The notes: a model not told the origin generated them from the sequence alone. A stretch of 12,681 bases of DNA from an uncultured Spirochaetaceae bacterium (GCA_902772605.1 CACYBG010000387.1:1-12681); one strand, 5' to 3'. Numbered from the stretch's first letter, positions 1 through 6,493 are shown. Numbers and translations are program-made.

Positions 1-1157
1 AGAGGTTTCCATGCTTTTTTCAGGATTTCGGCAAACTCACGCATGTAGGGACTGTCGTTCAGTGCAATCACAAGCGGAATCTCAAGATTTTCCGGGATTC
101 CATGCTTTTTGCGTGCTTCCTTCATCATGATTACTGCATCTTCTTCGTCATAGTCGTCATGTCCGGCAACGTTCGGATAACCGACCAGCGGATAGACCAG
201 AGTCTTTGCAGGAGTCAGATATCCGTTCCTCAGTATGTCGTATGGAATGGCCTCCAGAAGTGCACGTCGGAAATCGGCGCGGTTCCATGGCTTGTTCTTA
301 ATCTTGAAGAAGAAAAAGAAGGTTCCGAACTCTGGACCATAATAAACGGAATCCTTATCGATTACCCTGTCGATATCAGAATCAGAAGCAATCCAATCGA
401 TTTTACCGGAGTTGAACAGGAACGTGTTTTCATCGGAATCTTCACTGCGGATTATCTTGATTCCGGGAACCTTAACCGATGCGGCATCCCAGTAATTTTC
501 GTTTTTAACGAGTTCATATTCCTTTTTTTCATTTTCTTCGGACTTCTTGAGCACGAACGGACCGGAATAGACGTCATCCTTATCGCTCACGATGGCAAAT
601 GCATGATGACAGAGCATCCTTGGAAGCTGAGACGCAGGATACGCAAGATGTACGATCAGGGTATCATCACCACGGACGCTGATTCTTACGTCATCCGCAG
701 ATCCGGTTCCGTTTCTGTATTCGGCAGCACCGGCAACGCAATCAAGGAACGATGCAAATGGAGCAGACTTGTTTCCAAGGAGCTTTATCCATGAATCCTT
801 GACGGACTTTGCAGTAATCGGGCTTCCGTCGCTGAATTTCGCACCCTTCCTGATTGTAAACGTCCAGCGTTTCTGATCCCTTGAGATTTTATATCCCGTG
901 CAAAGTGCATATTCAGGTTCCAGATTGACCGGATTGTAGGAAAAAAGTCCCTCATAAAGCCCGGTAAGGACCTGAGCTTCCGTAGTATAATTCGCCGTCT
1001 GCGGATTCAGGTTGTAATCGTAATCCGAATCGACGATGACGACGGTTCTCTGTTCACCGACAGCAACATCAGCCTTGGAACCGTTTTCTTCCGTCCAAGC
1101 CGCCGATGAAAAAATCAAAAAAATCGATGCAGCAAGAATTCTTTTTATGACTTTCAT
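1..1157 (-). CDS. Oligopeptide-type ABC transporter substrate-binding protein (3' end missing)
   Basis: The visible part is the N-terminal 385 residues; the gene continues beyond the left edge. Residues 1-20 look like a Sec signal peptide (MKVIKR charged start, then ILAASIFLIFSSAA). There is no lipobox cysteine, so the product is probably free periplasmic rather than a lipoprotein. From about residue 38 the sequence follows the SBP_bac_5 (OppA/DppA) fold family: NLNPQTANYTTEAQVLTGLYEGLF (49-72, given here only as a position guide), a WTFTIRKGAKFSDGSPITAKSV-like block at about 98-119, VKNENYW at 217-223, and the WNRADFRRAL block at 291-300 that marks the lobe crossover. Members of this family (usually 500-600 residues) deliver peptides, or sometimes nickel or sugars, to an ABC permease. 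No permease or ATPase gene is in view. The start ATG overlaps the stop of the upstream gene by four bases, so the two are probably translationally coupled. The family is clear; the ligand is unknown. Confidence 0.9.
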   Translation of the reverse strand, partial: MKVIKRILAASIFLIFSSAAWTEENGSKADVAVGEQRTVVIVDSDYDYNLNPQTANYTTEAQVLTGLYEGLFSYNPVNLEPEYALCTGYKISRDQKRWTFTIRKGAKFSDGSPITAKSVKDSWIKLLGNKSAPFASFLDCVAGAAEYRNGTGSADDVRISVRGDDTLIVHLAYPASQLPRMLCHHAFAIVSDKDDVYSGPFVLKKSEENEKKEYELVKNENYWDAASVKVPGIKIIRSEDSDENTFLFNSGKIDWIASDSDIDRVIDKDSVYYGPEFGTFFFFFKIKNKPWNRADFRRALLEAIPYDILRNGYLTPAKTLVYPLVGYPNVAGHDDYDEEDAVIMMKEARKKHGIPENLEIPLVIALNDSPYMREFAEILKKAWKP

Positions 1158-2563
1158 TTAGAAATTCCCAGTTTCCTCATCTGTTCCTGTTCTTCAATCA
1201 ATGCGATGTATTCCGCCTTGGACTGATTTATCTTTACCATTATGCTCTTTACGAACGAAAGTTCCGGTTTGATTCCCTTTATCTTGGACCTGTCCAAAGG
1301 TGAGGCATTGGTCTTGAAATAATCGTCGAGCGCAGAAAGGACCTGCATGAGCCTTGCATTTTCAACGGCCTGCTTGTTCAGGAATTCGAGTATCCTTGCA
1401 TCCTGCTGTGCACCGATTTTTGCCAGCACTCCGCTCTGAGGAGATACGATTGCGCTGTAATATTTCGTCCTCTTGGCCAGGTTTCCGAAAAATTCATTGA
1501 AACTGAGCTTTTCCTTTTTGACCTGCTGAGTCGTATTGTCGGTGATTGAAATCGTGTATTCGATGTCCGGTTCTGCAATTCCGAAAAGCTTGCGCAGGAA
1601 ACGTGAAAATTTCTTGAATCCCGTGTTTTTCTGAGCCTGAAGAACCGAATTGTTGTTTGAAAGTTTTTCGACTATGACCTGATACTGTTCGCCGGAAGTT
1701 CCAAGCAGACGAACAATCTCCATGATGACTTCATGTGTGTCTATCGTCTTCTTTGCCTTTTCCTTCGGTGCAGACATCGGAATATTGAATTTTGCAAGCT
1801 CCTGTGCCTGAAGGGTCGCCTTTGACTCGGACAGTTCTTCCTCAATTATTTCATGAACCAAATCGGCATTGAAGGAATGTTTCGGCATGCATGTAGGATA
1901 AACCCTCTTGATTTCCGCCGTCATCGAACTTTCGCTCGTAGCCTTCGACCAGTCGAACGAATCGTTTGCAAGGACGTTTTTCCTGACCGACGCCTTGTAA
2001 ACCGATTTGTGGAATTCAGCCAGATCCTTGAGTCCCGCATTGATGAAGTTCATGGCTTCAACCGTCTTGTTCAGACTGTCGTTCAACATTGCAATCTGAA
2101 TCTGCTGGGCACCGCTTTTTGCAGACGCAATGCACACGGCCATGGAGCGCGTATTGATTTTCGGTGAGTTTGGAGAAAGGTTGGTCCATCCGAACGTTGC
2201 ATTCAGATCGAGGAGCCTCTTCACCTTGTCCATCGTCAGCTGTTCGACCGTAAACTTCGTGTAGTTGCAGATGAAATCAATCATGCTCTGATAGTCGGAA
2301 AGTCGCACTCCCAGGACGTTCGCCCTTTCGTTTTCACTGAACGACGTATCTTCCGGACTCGTAATCTGAGAAATCTTCTTGTCCTTTTTGTAAGGGTCAG
2401 GATTGATAAGCGATTTTTTTACCAATGCATCGAAAATATTGTTTACGCAAACCAGATGCAGTCTATAGTTATCCTGTATCTTAGGGAGCTGTACCGTATC
2501 ATACCATCCCTTCTTCTCTTCAAAAGCCGCCAAATACTTGGCATTAAAGCTGTTGTCATCCAT
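1154..2563 (-). CDS. Hypothetical protein, 469 residues, soluble, partly coiled coil
   Basis: I do not recognise this protein. It has no signal peptide and no membrane segment, so it should be cytoplasmic. It is rich in charged and polar residues and looks mostly helical. Helical blocks are visible at about 150-195, 233-262, 275-315 and 390-420. The C-terminal 30 residues (about 440-467) have the charge pattern of a short coiled coil. A basic patch, KKFSRFLRKLF, lies at about 317-327. I see no known enzyme motif. The start ATG has GGGG eight bases upstream. Its stop overlaps the start of the substrate-binding protein gene in an ATGA junction, which indicates a shared transcript and coupled translation. 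That link to a secreted binding protein is the only functional clue. It could be a lineage-restricted spirochaete protein. The reading frame is intact and long, so it is a real gene. Confidence 0.8.
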   Translation of the reverse strand: MDDNSFNAKYLAAFEEKKGWYDTVQLPKIQDNYRLHLVCVNNIFDALVKKSLINPDPYKKDKKISQITSPEDTSFSENERANVLGVRLSDYQSMIDFICNYTKFTVEQLTMDKVKRLLDLNATFGWTNLSPNSPKINTRSMAVCIASAKSGAQQIQIAMLNDSLNKTVEAMNFINAGLKDLAEFHKSVYKASVRKNVLANDSFDWSKATSESSMTAEIKRVYPTCMPKHSFNADLVHEIIEEELSESKATLQAQELAKFNIPMSAPKEKAKKTIDTHEVIMEIVRLLGTSGEQYQVIVEKLSNNNSVLQAQKNTGFKKFSRFLRKLFGIAEPDIEYTISITDNTTQQVKKEKLSFNEFFGNLAKRTKYYSAIVSPQSGVLAKIGAQQDARILEFLNKQAVENARLMQVLSALDDYFKTNASPLDRSKIKGIKPELSFVKSIMVKINQSKAEYIALIEEQEQMRKLGISK

Positions 2564-2625
2564 AACGTTTGCCCCATTTTTTATAATCTGGTTGATTTGC
2601 CCGCAACCTGCACATCCGTAATATC

Positions 2626-2661
2626 GGACACCTCTAAAAACTGAAATTTCTATAGGTTTCC
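2626..2661 (-). repeat. 36-bp inverted repeat, copy 1 (degenerate)
   Basis: On the plus strand the core is CCTCTAAAAA, loop CTGAAA, then TTTCTATAGG. This is an imperfect hairpin with 8 of 10 positions pairing. It is 31/36 identical to the copy at 4355-4390 and in the same orientation. It begins 63-68 bp upstream of the start codon of the 469-residue hypothetical gene. It has no run of T on either side, so it is not a standard terminator. Confidence 0.75.
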
Positions 2662-2815
2662 TATTTTAACCGAAAAGCGACAGAATACGCAAGTTTCCAC
2701 AGGGCTTCCTAACAAATTTCGGCAAATTTCCGACTCGGGTTTAGGAATCGATTTCGGATTATTCAACGTTTCCTCAGTTTTCAGGCAGGATGCAGGTTCA
2801 AAAATCCGAACGGAC

Positions 2816-2856
2816 AAAAAAAAGCGCCGGCGACACGTTTCCGAATCAACCGGCAC
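2816..2856 (-). terminator. Intrinsic terminator of the phosphofructokinase gene
   Basis: Read on the minus strand, GTGCCGG pairs with CCGGCGC (seven pairs, one of them G-U) around a 19-base loop, and is followed directly by eight T residues. It starts 24 bases after the phosphofructokinase stop codon, which is the expected position. It probably isolates this gene from the downstream hypothetical/substrate-binding protein unit. Confidence 0.85.
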
Positions 2857-2879
2857 CATTAATCATCCAGAAGGACGGA

Positions 2880-4298
2880 TTATTTCATCTTTGAGACCTT
2901 TTCAAGTCTTGCAAGGGCCTTTTTGTCGGCTTCAGCAGCTGCATTGCGGAGCTTTTCCGTTACGGTGCTGATGTTGTTTACCATATATACAGGCTGAAGA
3001 GTTGCATCCAGACAGTCCCTCCAGAGAGAACTTTCAGGATCAACCGTATTGCGCTTCAATGTAGCCATGGAAATCGGGATGTGGACGTACTTGTCGTGTA
3101 CAAGACCGATTACAATCTTCGTCTTTCCGGCCATTGCTGCATGAACGGCATTGTTTCCGAGCCTTTCGCAATAGATTGAATCGTTGGCTGTCGTTACTGC
3201 TGCACGGACTTCATAGCTCGGATCAATGTACTTCAGGTTGATTGGAACCTTCTTTTCAGCAAAGTACATGGTGATTTCGTCCCTGATGAACGTTCCGATG
3301 TCTGCAAGCTTCTTGTTTCCGGATGCATCGGTCTGATTCGTTGCGGCAAGAAGATCCTGTCCAGCACCCTCTGCAACTACGATTACAGCATGTCCCCTTC
3401 TCTTGAGCCTGTTTTCCAGGTGAGAGAGGAATCCGTTCGGTCCGTTCATCTCAAAAGGAACTTCAGGGATAAGACAGAAGTTTGCTTCGTGACTTGCAAT
3501 TGCAGCGGCAGTTGCGATGAATCCGGATTCGCGACCCATCAGCTTTACAAGACCGATTCCGTTTATCTGTGACTGAGCTTCCATGTGGCATGAATTGATT
3601 GCCCTGGTTGCCTGCTGAACGGCCGTCTCAAATCCGAATGAACGGTCGATGAACTGAAGGTCGTTGTCAACGGTCTTAGGAATTCCTACGACAGCAATCT
3701 TCAGACCGCGGCGCTCTACTTCATTTGCAATGTCCAGTGAACCCCTCTGAGTTCCGTCACCACCGATGATGAACATGACGTTTATGTTGAGGCGTTCAAT
3801 TGAATCTACGATTTCAGAAGTCCTGTCTCCGCCTCCACGTGAAGTTCCAAGGAAAGAACCTCCAATCTTGTGGATTGAATCGACGGTCTCAGGGCTAAGG
3901 TCTATCGTATCGTATCCTTCTTCCTTGAAAAATCCGTTGTATCCGAACTGAATTCCCTTAATCCTGCGTACACCGTAGCGGTTCCAAAGACACCTGACGA
4001 TTGCACGGATGACATCGTTGAGACCCGGGCAAAGACCTCCGCAGGTACAGATTCCGGCAGTCACATGCTCAGGGTTGAAATAAATCTTTTCCCTTGGACC
4101 GGCTTTTTCCATAAGGTTCGTACAGTCATTTGCGTCCTCCTCGTTGATGTTGAACACATTCACAAGGTTTCTGACATAGGATGTATCCCTCACATAAGTG
4201 GCACGGTAATTCCCATGCTCACGGGAAAGCTCGATGGGAGACGGAACTGTGCATTCGCCTAAATTGGAAACTGTAAAATCATATTTAATCTGACTCAT
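2880..4298 (-). CDS. pfkA: 6-phosphofructokinase, long (group II/III) type
   Basis: This enzyme phosphorylates fructose 6-phosphate to fructose 1,6-bisphosphate, the committed step of cytoplasmic glycolysis. Visible motifs are GGLCPGLN (87-94), GTSRGGG (151-157), GGDGTQRG (179-186), PKTVDND (207-213), MGRESGF (254-260), IPEVPF (277-282) and YIDPSYEVRA (357-366). The length of 472 is typical of the long phosphofructokinases related to those of plants, trypanosomes and spirochaetes, not of the ~320-residue E. coli PfkA. The second glycine of GGDG is generally linked to ATP use, and GGDD to pyrophosphate use. The lysine of PKTVDND is normal in pyrophosphate enzymes but also occurs in the ATP-using members of this long clade. 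I therefore favour ATP as donor without certainty. The start ATG has AGAGG seven bases upstream. The gene stands alone with its own terminator. Confidence 0.93.
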   Translation of the reverse strand: MSQIKYDFTVSNLGECTVPSPIELSREHGNYRATYVRDTSYVRNLVNVFNINEEDANDCTNLMEKAGPREKIYFNPEHVTAGICTCGGLCPGLNDVIRAIVRCLWNRYGVRRIKGIQFGYNGFFKEEGYDTIDLSPETVDSIHKIGGSFLGTSRGGGDRTSEIVDSIERLNINVMFIIGGDGTQRGSLDIANEVERRGLKIAVVGIPKTVDNDLQFIDRSFGFETAVQQATRAINSCHMEAQSQINGIGLVKLMGRESGFIATAAAIASHEANFCLIPEVPFEMNGPNGFLSHLENRLKRRGHAVIVVAEGAGQDLLAATNQTDASGNKKLADIGTFIRDEITMYFAEKKVPINLKYIDPSYEVRAAVTTANDSIYCERLGNNAVHAAMAGKTKIVIGLVHDKYVHIPISMATLKRNTVDPESSLWRDCLDATLQPVYMVNNISTVTEKLRNAAAEADKKALARLEKVSKMK

Positions 4299-4354
4299 TC
4301 AAGAACCTCTTATTAACTGGAGCCACAAGATTATGGACCCATCATTTACAATAA

Positions 4355-4390
4355 GGGCATCTCTAAAAACTGAAATTTTTAGAGGTTCCC
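4355..4390 (-). repeat. 36-bp inverted repeat, copy 2 (perfect hairpin)
   Basis: CTCTAAAAA (4361-4369) and TTTTTAGAG (4376-4384) pair perfectly over nine bases around the loop CTGAAA. The unit is 31/36 identical to the one at 2626-2661 and lies 63 bp upstream of the phosphofructokinase start codon, in the same orientation relative to that gene. There is no T tract beyond the arms, so a terminator role is unlikely. It is either a regulatory hairpin in the 5' region or a dispersed palindromic repeat. Confidence 0.8.
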
Positions 4391-4557
4391 ATAAAAGCTA
4401 TTTAATGGTATATGAGAAACGCAAAAAATTCAAGGGAGAGACGGCATTTTGGCTTCAATCGCCGACCCGACTCATAGGAAAAAGGATTTTAACCCTCCGT
4501 ACGAACCAAACTTCCGGCACTTTGAACGGGGAATTTCAATCAAAACGTCCACCCCAC

Positions 4558-4585
4558 TTGAAAAAATCGGTTAAAATGTTAAACT
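4558..4585 (+). promoter_or_regulatory. Candidate sigma70 promoter for threonine synthase
   Basis: TTGAAA (4558-4563) and TAAACT (4580-4585) are separated by 16 bases in an A+T-rich stretch. If used, transcription would start near 4592 and give a leader of about 230 bases before the ATG at 4823. Other A+T-rich hexamers nearby, such as GATATA at 4600, are weaker, so the assignment is tentative. Confidence 0.4.
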
Positions 4586-4611
4586 TTTCATCGTAAAGCG
4601 ATATATAGGGA

Positions 4612-4642
4612 ACCGATGAGGCAAAATTCCTCATGATACGGT
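4612..4642 (+). promoter_or_regulatory. Hairpin 1 in the putative thrC leader
   Basis: ATGAGG (4616-4621) pairs perfectly with CCTCAT (4629-4634) around a seven-base loop. ACCG (4612-4615) can extend the stem with CGGT (4639-4642) across a four-base bulge. No T tract follows, so it is not an intrinsic terminator. Confidence 0.5.
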
Positions 4643-4673
4643 CCATGGCCTGGGTGGAAAAAGTTCAGTAATT

Positions 4674-4706
4674 GCATCTCCAAGAAAACACGTCATTGGA
4701 GCATGC
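4674..4706 (+). promoter_or_regulatory. Hairpin 2 in the putative thrC leader
   Basis: GCATCTCCAA (4674-4683) pairs with TTGGAG-C-ATGC (4696-4706), ten base pairs interrupted by one bulged C, around a 12-base loop. Its 5' arm contains ATCTCC (4676-4681), which is also the exact complement of GGAGAT at the thrC ribosome binding site (4813-4818). The two pairings exclude each other, so a translational switch is possible but unproven. Confidence 0.5.
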
Positions 4707-4724
4707 GTCAAATCATGGGTGAAA

Positions 4725-4736
4725 CAGACCGGTCTG
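4725..4736. promoter_or_regulatory. Perfect 12-bp palindrome upstream of thrC
   Basis: CAGACCGGTCTG is a perfect dyad 87 bp upstream of the thrC start. Its right half, CGGTCTG, recurs at 4770-4776. This would fit a protein-binding operator, but no regulator gene is in view. The palindrome lies downstream of the candidate promoter, where a roadblock repressor could act. Confidence 0.35.
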
Positions 4737-4811
4737 CAGATTGGACGGTCGTCATCCGCAAAAATCCCACGGTCTGAAATTTGGGAGGGGTCCGAACGGC
4801 GGGCCCGCAAC

Positions 4812-4822
4812 GGGAGATTTTA
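4812..4822 (+). promoter_or_regulatory. Ribosome binding site fixing the thrC start
   Basis: GGGAG (4812-4816) is followed by six bases and then ATG at 4823. This supports 4823 over the in-frame TTG at 4781. The protein also begins MRFISTRNG at 4823, matching the usual N-terminus of this enzyme family. Confidence 0.8.
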
Positions 4823-6151
4823 ATGCGCTTCATTAGTACAAGAAATGGAAACGATTCGGTAGGATTCAAGGACGCACTCCTAAGGTGCATGCCTTCAGAC
4901 GGAGGACTTTACGTTCCCTGCGACACCGAAGACTTAAGGCACTGGATTCTGTATGCCGATGAAAACACATCCTTTGCAAATCTGGCGGGAACCTTGACGT
5001 CGGCACTCATCAACAGGGAATTCAGTCCTATCATCTGTGAAACCATAGCGACCAATGCATTCACGTTTGAACCGCAGGTAAAGCAGCTTGCACCGAATCT
5101 GTTCGTCCTGGAGCTTTTCCACGGTCCGACCGGCACGTTCAAGGATTTCGGAGTTTCATATCTGGCAGCCGCACTTGAAACCATACTCAGATACAACGGA
5201 GAAAAATCCATACTCCTCGACGCAACCACGGGAAACCTTGGGGCAAGTCTCGCAAGCGCACTCAGGGGAAAGAAACTCGTAAAGTCCGTACTGCTCTATC
5301 CAAAGGGAAAAATCTGCGGACTGGATGAAAACGATCTGGTATGGAACGGCGGAAACATCTATCCCATTGAAGTCGATGGAGATGAAGCCGACTGCCGCAA
5401 CATGGTAAGGAAAATTTTCGCAGATCCGAACCTGGTAAAGAAATACAGCCTGACGCTCGCAAACACGACGAACATCGGACGACTTCTTCCGCAGACTTTC
5501 TTCTATACATATGCATTCACCAGAATCAAGAAAATGATTTCGGGGGCAATCTACTTCGCCATGAGCACGGGAAATTACGGCAACCTGATTTCAGGACTGT
5601 ATGGATGGCAGCTCGCATTGCCTGTAAACGGATTCATACTTCCGACCGACAAAAACCTGAAGCTTGATCCGCGGGGCAACGTACAGATTCTGGACAGCTA
5701 CGTTCCGATTGAAAAACGTAATCCCGCAGACCCGGCAGACCCTTCAAACCTTGAGCGCATGGAAAACCTGTTCAAGGAAAATTCGCTGATGCTCCGAAGC
5801 TTCGTGTATCCGGCGGACGTATCAAGGGAAGAAACTGACCAGGCATGCAAGGAACTGTTCGTAAAGTACAGGTATTTTGCAGACCAGGAAACGAGTGCGG
5901 CTTATGCGGCGGCAAAAATCCGTGAAGACATAACTGACGATGAGGACGCAGCCGTAGTATTGATTGCAAGGGACTCACCCCTGAAGGACGGAGCTTTCAT
6001 AAGGCGAAACATAGGCGAGGTTCCGAAGATGACGGAAAACGTTGAAAAGAGCCAGAGACCGTTCCACATCAGCAGTCCGATAATCACCCCGGACAACATG
6101 GATTACGTTCTGACCGTTTTGAACTCGCTGAATCTACAGAGGATTTTCTAA
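4823..6151 (+). CDS. thrC: Threonine synthase (E. coli ThrC type)
   Basis: This PLP enzyme converts O-phosphohomoserine to threonine and phosphate, the last step of threonine synthesis, in the cytoplasm. The protein has 442 residues, normal for the E. coli/yeast class (the shorter B. subtilis/plant class differs). Visible motifs are the N-terminal domain MRFISTRNG...GLYVP (1-32), the PLP-lysine block FHGPTGTFKDFG (99-110, K107), ATTGNLGAS (134-142), STGNYGN (248-254) for phosphate binding of the cofactor, and DPSNLERM (306-313). One oddity is FADQETSAAYAA (352-363). Here relatives normally carry a Pro-His pair (EPHAAVAY-like), but this protein has Gln-Glu. No homoserine dehydrogenase or homoserine kinase gene is adjacent. 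The gene is monocistronic with its own terminator and a long upstream region that may be regulatory. Confidence 0.92.
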   Translation: MRFISTRNGNDSVGFKDALLRCMPSDGGLYVPCDTEDLRHWILYADENTSFANLAGTLTSALINREFSPIICETIATNAFTFEPQVKQLAPNLFVLELFHGPTGTFKDFGVSYLAAALETILRYNGEKSILLDATTGNLGASLASALRGKKLVKSVLLYPKGKICGLDENDLVWNGGNIYPIEVDGDEADCRNMVRKIFADPNLVKKYSLTLANTTNIGRLLPQTFFYTYAFTRIKKMISGAIYFAMSTGNYGNLISGLYGWQLALPVNGFILPTDKNLKLDPRGNVQILDSYVPIEKRNPADPADPSNLERMENLFKENSLMLRSFVYPADVSREETDQACKELFVKYRYFADQETSAAYAAAKIREDITDDEDAAVVLIARDSPLKDGAFIRRNIGEVPKMTENVEKSQRPFHISSPIITPDNMDYVLTVLNSLNLQRIF

Positions 6152-6167
6152 GGAATTGATGATTAAT

Positions 6168-6201
6168 CAGCCGTCCCCAAAAAAAGGCGGCTGTTTTTTT
6201 T
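6168..6201 (+). terminator. Intrinsic terminator of thrC
   Basis: CAGCCG (6168-6173) pairs with CGGCTG (6188-6193) around a 14-base loop and runs into nine T residues (6193-6201). It begins 17 bases after the thrC stop codon. Confidence 0.88.
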
Positions 6202-6239
6202 CGTCCAATCAACACAAAAAAAGGCCCTGGACATAAGGA

Positions 6240-6292
6240 AACACTGAATAATCCGAAAGCGGGTAGCATACCCCGTATGCTCATTCAGTGTT
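6240..6292. repeat. Nested palindromic element A
   Basis: AACACTGAAT (6240-6249) and ATTCAGTGTT (6283-6292) form a perfect 10-bp outer stem. Inside it, AGCATA (6265-6270) and TATGCT (6276-6281) form a second stem with a five-base loop. Its left flank, AAGGAAACACTGAATAAT (6235-6252), matches the minus-strand flank of element C (6381-6398) at 15 of 18 positions. Confidence 0.75.
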
Positions 6293-6305
6293 AACCATAA
6301 AATCT

Positions 6306-6353
6306 GCAATTTCGTAGTAATTTCTTACAGTATAAAAAATTACGAGAAATTGC
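6306..6353. repeat. Imperfect inverted repeat B
   Basis: GCAATTTC (6306-6313) pairs with GAAATTGC (6346-6353), and GTAATTT (6317-6323) with AAATTAC (6337-6343). A small internal loop of three against two bases separates the stems, giving 15 pairs in all. Confidence 0.7.
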
Positions 6354-6356
6354 TGA

Positions 6357-6395
6357 GAACCGCTGATTAATGCTTCGTGTATTAATCAGCGGTTC
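6357..6395. repeat. Perfect 15-bp palindromic element C
   Basis: GAACCGCTGATTAAT (6357-6371) and ATTAATCAGCGGTTC (6381-6395) are exact reverse complements around a nine-base loop. Neither side has a clear T tract. The sequence ATTAATCAGC also occurs at the base of the thrC terminator (6162-6171). It looks like a member of a dispersed repeat family and may also act as a 3'-end hairpin. Confidence 0.8.
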
Positions 6396-6412
6396 CTTAA
6401 TTATCCAGGGTT

Positions 6413-6460
6413 CCTCTAAAAACCGCCGACCGACAATTCAACACGAACATCAATCGGCGG
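6413..6460 (-). terminator. Terminator of the malQ-GH13 unit
   Basis: On the minus strand CCGCCGA pairs with TCGGCGG (plus 6454-6460 with 6423-6429) around a 24-base loop and is followed by TTTTTAGAGG. It begins 33 bases after the GH13 stop codon. The T tract lies within a 10-base match (6413-6422) to one arm of the 36-bp repeat. Confidence 0.75.
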
Positions 6461-6493
6461 ATCTTATCATTCAACCTTTATCAGTAAGTTTTC

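Larger units (their letters stand above)
2564..2879. other. Intergenic region between the phosphofructokinase and hypothetical genes
   Basis: This 316-bp gap separates two minus-strand genes. It holds the phosphofructokinase terminator (2816-2856) and one copy of a 36-bp inverted repeat (2626-2661). Immediately upstream of the 2563 start there is a TATAAA on the minus strand, with TTGCGG 15 bases farther upstream. This is a weak promoter candidate because the spacer is short. The stretch 2662-2815 shows no further structure I can support. A short minus-strand open frame (2650-2859) runs through the terminator and is not taken as a gene. Confidence 0.6.
4299..4822. other. Divergent intergenic region between phosphofructokinase and threonine synthase
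   Basis: This 524-bp gap separates two divergently transcribed genes. On the left it contains the phosphofructokinase ribosome binding site (4306-4310) and the second copy of the 36-bp inverted repeat (4355-4390). In the middle (about 4391-4557) I see no supported feature and no clear phosphofructokinase promoter. On the right are a candidate thrC promoter (4558-4585) and a probable leader with several hairpins and palindromes (4612-4808). Short open frames here lack ribosome binding sites and are not annotated. Confidence 0.6.
6152..6493. other. Convergent intergenic region rich in palindromes
   Basis: This 342-bp gap lies between the 3' ends of thrC and the GH13 gene. It contains a terminator for each gene (6168-6201 plus, 6413-6460 minus) and three further inverted repeats (6240-6292, 6306-6353, 6357-6395). 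I see no coding sequence in it. Confidence 0.8.

Noticed and set aside
102..794. 230-codon plus-strand open frame
   Set aside because: It lies antisense to the substrate-binding protein, whose minus-strand frame gives a clear family match; the plus-strand translation has no recognisable features.
2650..2859. 69-codon minus-strand open frame downstream of phosphofructokinase
   Set aside because: It runs straight through the phosphofructokinase terminator hairpin and T tract and encodes nothing recognisable.
4333..4596. 87-codon plus-strand open frame upstream of thrC
   Set aside because: It has no ribosome binding site, spans the inverted repeat and the candidate thrC promoter, and its composition is not protein-like.
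4650..4665. GGGTGG resembling part of a T-box motif in the thrC leader
   Set aside because: The remainder of the T-box sequence (ACCGCG) is missing and no specifier stem or terminator is seen.
4703..4776. Possible 24-codon threonine leader peptide (attenuator)
   Set aside because: Only three threonine codons, a GGAG just one base from the ATG, and no terminator hairpin with a T tract before thrC.
4781..4822. Upstream TTG start for thrC
   Set aside because: The ATG at 4823 has a well-spaced GGGAG and begins the family-typical N-terminus; the extra 14 residues would be unlike the family.
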